From assembly GCA_009767595.1 (NCBI GenBank), contig VSDK01010590.1:110862-174861 (forward strand): DNA of 64,000 nucleotides, in the 5' to 3' direction. Shown piece after piece: positions 58,695 through 64,000 of this stretch; position 1 is the stretch's first letter; each line of letters begins with the position of its first letter. The position numbers and the translations under genes are program-made. Source of the stretch: Symbiodinium kawagutii (lineage: Eukaryota; Sar; Dinophyceae; Suessiales; Symbiodiniaceae). The notes under the pieces are model-generated. The model saw nothing but the letters and a program-made list of their open reading frames with translations, did not search any database and had not been told where the DNA came from.

Positions 58695-59735
58695 AACACA
58701 ATGCCAGCAGGACCGGGTAGTCACAACACGTTTTGAGTTGGAAGAATCAGCAACGCCTTACGCCCCGTAGCGCTGATGCAGCTTTGCTCTCAGCATCGGC
58801 ACTGCTTGGAACATGTTTTCCTTTCATCAGCAGGTTGAACTTAGTCGCCAGTTCGGTGTCGAAAATCCTCCTCACGGAACGTTTCCGCTTGCACTAGCGA
58901 CAGCCGGTCACATCAGAGTGACTTCTGCCCATCAACCAATTTTGCGTGGATCAAATAACTTGGGTGGAGACTGAAGTAGGAACTTGAAGAATCTGAACAT
59001 TTAGCCCCGTGAATTCATTCTGGTCCTTGAGAAAATCAGTAGTGTTTCAATCGGCAACGCCATGCCAGCAGCACCGGGTAGTCACAACACGTTTTGAGTT
59101 GGAAGAATCAGCAACGCCTTACGCCCCGTAGCGCTGATGCAGCTTTGCTCTCAGCATCGGCACTGCTTGGAACATGTTTTCCTTTCATCGGCAGGGTGAA
59201 CTTAGTCGCCAGTTCGGTGTCGAAAATCCTCCTCACGGAACGTTTCCGCTTGCACTAGCGACAGCCGGTCACATCAGAGTGACTTCTGCCCATCAACCAC
59301 TTTTGCGTGGATCAAATAACTTGGGTGGAGACTGAAGTAGGAACTTGAAGAATCTGAACATTTAGCCCCGTGAATTCATTCTGGTCCTTGAGAAAATCAG
59401 TAGTCTTTCAATCGGCAACACAATGCCAGCAGCAACGGGTAGTCACAACACGTTTTGAGTTGGAAGAATCAGCAACGCCTTACGCCCCGTAGCGCTGATG
59501 CAGCTTTGCTCTCAGCATCGGCACTGCTTGGAACATGTTTTCCTTTCATCGGCAGGGTGAACTTAGTCGCCAGTTCGGTGTCGAAAATCCTCCTCACGGA
59601 ACGTTTCCGCTTGCACTAGCGACAGCCGGTGGCATCAGAGTGACTTCTGCCCATCAACCAATTTTGCGTGCATTGAATAACTTGGGTGGAGACTGAAGTA
59701 GGAACTTGAAGAATATGAACATTTAGCCCCAACAA
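58695..59735 (+). repeat. 361-bp tandem triplication
   Basis: ATGCCAGCAG recurs at 58701, 59062 and 59423, exactly 361 bp apart. The copies share CACAACACGTTTTGAGTTGG, TTACGCCCCGTAGCGCTG and CTCCTCACGGAACGTTTCC with very few differences; the third is slightly short. Units 1 (about 15310) and 2 (about 32140) have a single copy, so the expansion happened in unit 3 and is recent. Confidence 0.95.
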
Positions 59736-60120
59736 TCACTTCTGACCCTTTAGAAGTCGAGAAGTTGTTCCAGGTATCGCTTTAAAATGCACAGGCTCCT
59801 TTTGCAGAAACTTCAGACATCACTCTTTGGAAGTTCCGTCGGCGATCCGTCCCCGGCTGCTGAGTGACTTGGATCAAGTCTGAAGACTGGTGCAGATCAG
59901 ACCGATCAGCCACCAGCTGCAACCAGCGACGCCAGCTGATTGGTTTCACTCGACATAAACAGCTTAGATGATTTCTTCGTGTACGTTGTTTCTGAAAACC
60001 AACGAATCTCTCAAAGAGTAAGACATGTCAGTTGTTGTAAGATTTATAATGAGAACTCATCAGGGTGAGGGGCAATGGTTGCTTGTGAGATTGTTACAGC
60101 CTTGAATGTGACAAGAGGAC
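59736..60120. other. Gene-free spacer between two duplications, unit 3
   Basis: Counterpart of about 15640-15960 and 32445-32810. No signal apart from similarity between units. Confidence 0.35.
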
Positions 60121-60960
60121 GGCCTTATCTACACCAGAGGTCTTTCCAACATGTTAAAAGGAATAGCACCCCGCGTGTGGATGACTGCGTGGAACGTTGC
60201 TGACCATGGAAGCAAGGCAAAGACAGCAAAAAAATGCAATGAATTGCCTCGTGGATCGTGAAGCAAGTGACATTGACAGTTCAATCGGACACATCCTCAA
60301 AATTTCTGACCATGGCGCACTTTTGGATGGCCAAGTGTTTGCAACATATGCCATTGGCGCGCTGCAAACGTTGATAGGACAATGGAGTTGAAACCCCATC
60401 AGCAAACATTTGGCAAGGCAGCAGGAGGTTGGATTGAGCATGACGAATCATCAGTTGGGACTCCATACATCAGGTTGATTTCGGTGGGTCCACATGTTCT
60501 TTCCTACACCGAGCTCGGCAGAGACTGCACCTGGGCCGAGAAAGGCCTATACACGATCTTTCCAACACTGCTGAAAGGAACAGCACCCTGCCAATCATAA
60601 TCTCAAAATCTTTCGATGGCCCCGTGGAACGTTGCTGACAATGGAAGCAAAGACAGCAACGAATTGCCTCGTGGATCGTGGAGCAAGTGACATTGACAGT
60701 TCAATCGGACACATCCTCAAAATTTCTGACCATGGCGCACCCTTGGATGGCCAAGTGACTGCAACATATACCATTGATGCGCTGCAAATGTTGATGGGAC
60801 AGTGGAGTTGGGACAGCAAAGGTAAGGACTTCGGGGTAGCCATCGCTTGGGATCCTGCGTAGTATTCTTTCCTAGGCCGTGCTGCCGTCGGAGCTGTGCC
60901 TTTCTTTGGATTTGGGACCAAAGTCACTGACGGAGGGATGTTTCATCAGGCCATCAGCAA
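60121..60960 (+). repeat. 424-bp tandem duplication
   Basis: GGCCTTATCTACAC at 60121 and GGCCTATACACGATC at 60545 start two related blocks. The best-conserved part (GTGGAACGTTGCTGAC to AATGGAGTTG) lies at 60190-60390 and 60624-60810. Single in units 1 (16020) and 2 (32885). Both strands stay open through it in all five copies, but substitutions show no codon bias. Confidence 0.8.
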
Positions 60961-60984
60961 AGAGATCAGGCCATCAGCAAAGAG
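60945..60984 (+). repeat. 20-bp perfect tandem duplication
   Basis: ATCAGGCCATCAGCAAAGAG occurs twice in direct succession. Units 1 and 2 have one copy of the related sequence (near 16410 and 33315). Confidence 0.9.
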
Positions 60985-61680
60985 AGAAACTGCGTGGCAG
61001 CATGTAGCAGCTCTTAATGATGGAGTGATGCCTGCGACAAGTTGGCTCCATGGCAACATCGTGAAAGCTCGGACTGTCCCAACAAACTCCCAGGTCAAGT
61101 GGCTAAATGGAACACTCCCATGTCAGGGCGTTTCCCAAGCACAGTGTCATCACTATCCGCTCTTTGTGCAGATTTATGGATCTTTACTGAGGCTCCAGTG
61201 ACACGTCTGGAGATTGCCCAGATTTGCCGTTGCATCGTTGTACTTTAGCTGAGATGATTGTAGGAGAGGCAAAGTGTTGAAACAGGTCTGTTGTGGATTT
61301 TCCATTGCTGGGGCTGCTAGTTTGAAACCATTGTTTGATGTAAACAAAATGAAGAAAACGCGTCATTGAATCATTGAAGCATCCACTGTGAAATTCATTG
61401 CGCCGTGCAAAAAGTGCAACGGGAACAGCAAACACCTTCTAGGCAGAGGATTTGACTACCTACCTTTGCGTAAGGACGTTCTGCCGTTGACTTTCCTTGT
61501 CACATTATGATCAAAATTTGGAAACACACATTCCATACCCAAAATTTGAGATTTTAAAGTCGTCCATACCCCAGTGCCAGCTTCCATGCGACAGCATGGC
61601 AGTTTTAGGACTAGTGATGGTTGATAGACAAGCCGTTGGGCTAACCACAACAGCTGGCTCCAACAAAAATCATGAGATCA
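60985..61680. other. End of unit 3
   Basis: Counterpart of about 33330-33820 in unit 2 (shared GACAAGCCGTTGGGCTAACC near 61628 and 33761). It stops abruptly in ATCATGAGATCA before satellite sequence. Confidence 0.5.
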
Positions 61681-62164
61681 ACAGATGAACCGTTGCGGCC
61701 CACGAAACTAGTAATTGGATCCGCAGAAGTGTGTTTCCTGGGTGAAGAAAGCAGCCCACCGCATCTGCAATTCAGTGCAATTCAGTAAGCTGCAAGCCCT
61801 GCAGGCTGCTTGAATTCTTTTTGAGTAGGCTTAAAAATTGCGGCGAGGCAAAGGATGCTCATGGGGCTTGTGCCTTTAATTCACAGCTGCGCTTAAGATG
61901 CTTCCACCAAGCTGCCCAGTCCGGTTCAGCCATCGTGCAATCTTTAGGTGATGGATTGGCACCATCATTGATGGGGGTTATCCATTGACAATAACTTGAA
62001 AAATGAAACCGCGGGTCGCTTTGGCGGCAGCTCAACCTCAGGACCTTCAGGGAAACCAAAAAGAAAGCAGGGCTAGGCATTGCTTGAGCAAAAGGAGACC
62101 CGCAAAGCTGACCTGTCCTTAGCTCGAGCGAGTTTCTTTGGTTTTTTTAGTCATTGGGTGAACA

Positions 62165-62233
62165 AAAGGGTCAGCTCCAAAAGGGTCAAAAGGGTCAGCT
62201 CCTTACCCGTCAACTTTTTGGAGCTGACCCTTT
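62165..62233. repeat. 18-bp perfect inverted repeat with an extra arm
   Basis: AAAGGGTCAGCTCCAAAA at 62165-62182 is the exact complement of 62216-62233. A second direct copy of the left arm (AAAGGGTCAGCTCC, 62189-62202) lies between them, so two alternative hairpins can form. No T-run follows, so it is not a bacterial-type terminator. Confidence 0.9.
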
Positions 62234-62531
62234 CGGATAGTCCATGACGGATTGGGTGTGGAGCTCATGCTGTTGATTCACAGCTGCGCTTGAGATGCTA
62301 CCATCGAGCTTCCCTGTCCCATTCAGTCATTGTGCAATATCTAGGTGATGGGTTACTGATTTAGCGCCGTCAATGATGGAGGTTTAATCACGGACAACAA
62401 CTTGAAGTATGGAGCACAGCATCCTTCACCGATTCACTGCTGCTTTACATCAAGCAGTACACCCCAACAGGTGAACCGTTGCGGCCCACAAAAGTGTTAC
62501 CTGGATCCACGATCCGCAGAAGTGCGTTATT

Positions 62532-63072
62532 ATGATGAGAGAAAGGCTAAACTCTCCGCAACTGAATTTAATGTGCGGTTGTAAAAATTTGATCAGGAAA
62601 AAGCACGGGGGCCTGTAAAACGATATAGTGAACTCCCAAAAACATACAAAAACGATCACCGAAGAAAACTTGATAGATTCAATCCTTGAAAAAATCCAGA
62701 TGTGTTTCTAGAATACACAGCAAATTGGAATGATAAGCAGAACGATAACGAAACAAACTCAGCAAATTCACAAAGTGTCCTGTCTCCATGAGTTGCTCAT
62801 GGGCCCATCCAGTGATGCGTTGTGGTTTCGTTTGGCTATCCAGGCAGAGAGTATCCAAGATAGCGACCTGGAAAGTAAAGCTATGATGAAAGGTCAATAA
62901 ATTAGATTGAGACGGGCCAGATGTTGAAGCAAAACAAAAATGACTTCACATCAAGAGTGTGGTGGAGGTGTATCCGATGTCACCAAACACTGGGGAAGGA
63001 TATAGCGAACTCCAAAAAACGATTGCAATGTTCAAATTCTACGAATTTAGTTTAAGGTTTTGCCGTTCGCTC
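62532..63072. mobile_element. Non-satellite insertion of about 540 bp splitting a monomer
   Basis: The monomer reads as expected up to CAGAAGTGCGTTATT and resumes at GGATAAAGAGAGCAGCTCACC. Between lies unrelated, A-rich sequence seen nowhere else in the window. It contains GATATAGTGAACTCCCAAAA at about 62620 and GATATAGCGAACTCCAAAAA at about 63000 as direct repeats, which could be internal or terminal repeats of an element. No TIR, coding frame or certain target duplication. Confidence 0.5.
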
Positions 63073-64000
63073 GGATAAAGAGAGCAGCTCACCACATCCG
63101 CAACTCATTGTAATTCAGCAAGTTGCAAGCCCTGCAGGCTGCTTGCATTCTTTTTGACTAGACTTACAGTCTGTGGTGTGGAAAAGGAAGCTCGCGGGGC
63201 TTGTGTTGTTGATTCACGGCTGCGCTTGAGATGCTACCGTCAACCGTCCCGGTCCCAATCTCCCATCGTGCAATCTTTAGGTGATGGGTGAGCACTACAT
63301 TGACGGGGATAAATCAGAGACAGTAACTTTACAAATGGAGCACCCACAGCATGCTTCCCTGATTCACTGCTGCTTTGCATCAAGCAGCACACCCCAACAG
63401 GTGAACCATTGCGGCCCACAAAGGTGTTACCCCGTTGCAGCCCACAAAGGGTTTACCAGGATCCGCAGAAGTGTGTTATTTGGATGAAGAAAGCAGCTCA
63501 CCACATCCGCAACTCATGGTAATTCAGAAAGCTGCAAGCCCTGCAGGCTGCTTATATTCTTTTTGACTAGACTTAATTAAGCTTGGTGGTGCGGCAAACC
63601 GTCCTAGTCCCATTCTCCCAACGTGCAATCCTGAGGTGATGGGTTACGGTTAGCGCCATCAATGACGAGGGTAGGTGATGGGTTAGCACTACATTGATGG
63701 GGGTTATGTAGTCATCAACAATAACTTCAAAAATTGAGCACGCACAGCATCCTTCCCTGATTCACTGCTGCTTTGCATCAAGCTACACACCCCAACAGGT
63801 GAGCGGTTGCGGCCCACAAAAGTGTAACCAGGATCCGCAGAAGTGTGTTGTTTGGATGAAGAAAGCAGCTCACCACATCCGCAACTCATAGTAATTCAGC
63901 AAGCTGCAAGCCCTGCAGGCTGCTTGCATTCTTTTTGACTAGACTTAAAGTCTGTGGTGTAGCAAAGGACGCTCGTGGGGTTTGTGTTGTTGATTCACGG

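Larger units (their letters stand above)
34991..61680 (+). repeat. Macro-repeat unit 3, interrupted by a LINE
   Basis: Third copy. Landmarks run in the same order, but the interval between the 42829 and 55824 landmarks is enlarged by a 10.2-kb minus-strand retrotransposon. Without it the spacing from unit 2 returns to about 16.4-17.1 kb. The unit also has a local 361-bp triplication and a 424-bp duplication that units 1 and 2 carry as single copies. It ends near 61680, where similarity to unit 2 position about 33820 stops and satellite sequence starts. Confidence 0.85.
61681..64000 (+). repeat. Macro-repeat unit 4 (partial)
   Basis: Satellite monomers restart at about 61681 without the head block seen at 1, 18129 and 34991, so the junction of units 3 and 4 lies at a different place from the earlier junctions. 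A fragment at about 62050-62240 resembles unit 2 near 33870-33990 (shared words such as GACCTGTCCTTAGCTCG and CCATGACGGATTGGGTG). This suggests the unit ends recombined with the satellite array. Confidence 0.6.
61681..64000 (+). repeat. 375-bp satellite array, unit 4
   Basis: Monomer anchors at about 61998, 62402, 63330 and 63725. One monomer is split by a foreign insertion of about 540 bp (62532-63072), and a non-satellite fragment with a hairpin lies at about 62030-62240. Around 63428-63460 a short piece of monomer (CCGTTGCAGCCCACAAAG) is tandemly repeated. Confidence 0.75.

Noticed and set aside
62165..62233. Transcription terminator
   Set aside because: The hairpin lacks a following T-run and the host is a eukaryote.

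Overview
The window looks like nuclear DNA of a dinoflagellate, most likely in or near the Suessiales (Symbiodiniaceae/Polarella type). The reasons are the repeat-dominated sequence with almost no continuous host ORF, and one large retrotransposon whose proteins resemble dinoflagellate LINE proteins as I know them. The genus is inference. I see no rRNA, tRNA, CRISPR array, spliced-leader sequence or continuous host gene.

Large-scale layout: the window is a head-to-tail array of one diverged segment of about 16-18 kb. Unit 1 is about 1-18128, unit 2 about 18129-34990, unit 3 about 34991-61680 (lengthened by a 10.2-kb insertion), and a partial unit 4 runs from about 61681 to the end. Each full unit has the same order: a 0.6-kb head block; an array of about 375-bp satellite monomers carrying inserted fragments; a short conserved ATG-plus-splice-donor segment (7759, 23562, 40262); AT-rich low-complexity DNA built from CAACCATTATT-like words; a GC-richer exon-like segment (about 12104, 29014, 55824); then about 6 kb of repeated but unrecognised sequence. 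The exon-like segments suggest that each unit may carry, or once carried, an intron-rich gene. Between units 2 and 3 one of them changes only at third codon positions and by in-frame indels. No product can be named.

The main feature is a LINE-type (non-LTR) retrotransposon on the minus strand of unit 3, 45462-55696, bounded by a perfect 15-bp target-site duplication (45447-45461 and 55697-55711). Units 1 and 2 lack it, so unit 2 near 28955-28990 serves as an empty-site reference. In minus-strand order it encodes: ORF1 (zinc ribbon, Lys-rich linker, coiled coil); a broken ORF2 region with three copies of an unnamed TW[FY]LxH module; a type I RNase H; an apurinic-type endonuclease; an in-frame TGA; a linker ending in an ATGA overlap; a reverse transcriptase with intact-looking active-site motifs and a C-terminal C2H2 finger; and a third ORF resembling a DNA cytosine methyltransferase. 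RNase H upstream of the endonuclease and a methyltransferase-like ORF after the RT are both unusual. The copy is decayed (two in-frame stops and at least three frameshifts before the RT), while the RT and methyltransferase-like ORFs are open throughout.

Smaller elements include hairpin-forming MITE-like insertions (11941-12103, 14071-14161, 25782-25881, 30857-30954), a 361-bp tandem triplication (58695-59735), a 424-bp duplication (60121-60960), an 18-bp perfect inverted repeat (62165-62233), a TA/TG microsatellite (26047-26097) and an unrelated insertion of about 540 bp inside a satellite monomer (62532-63072).
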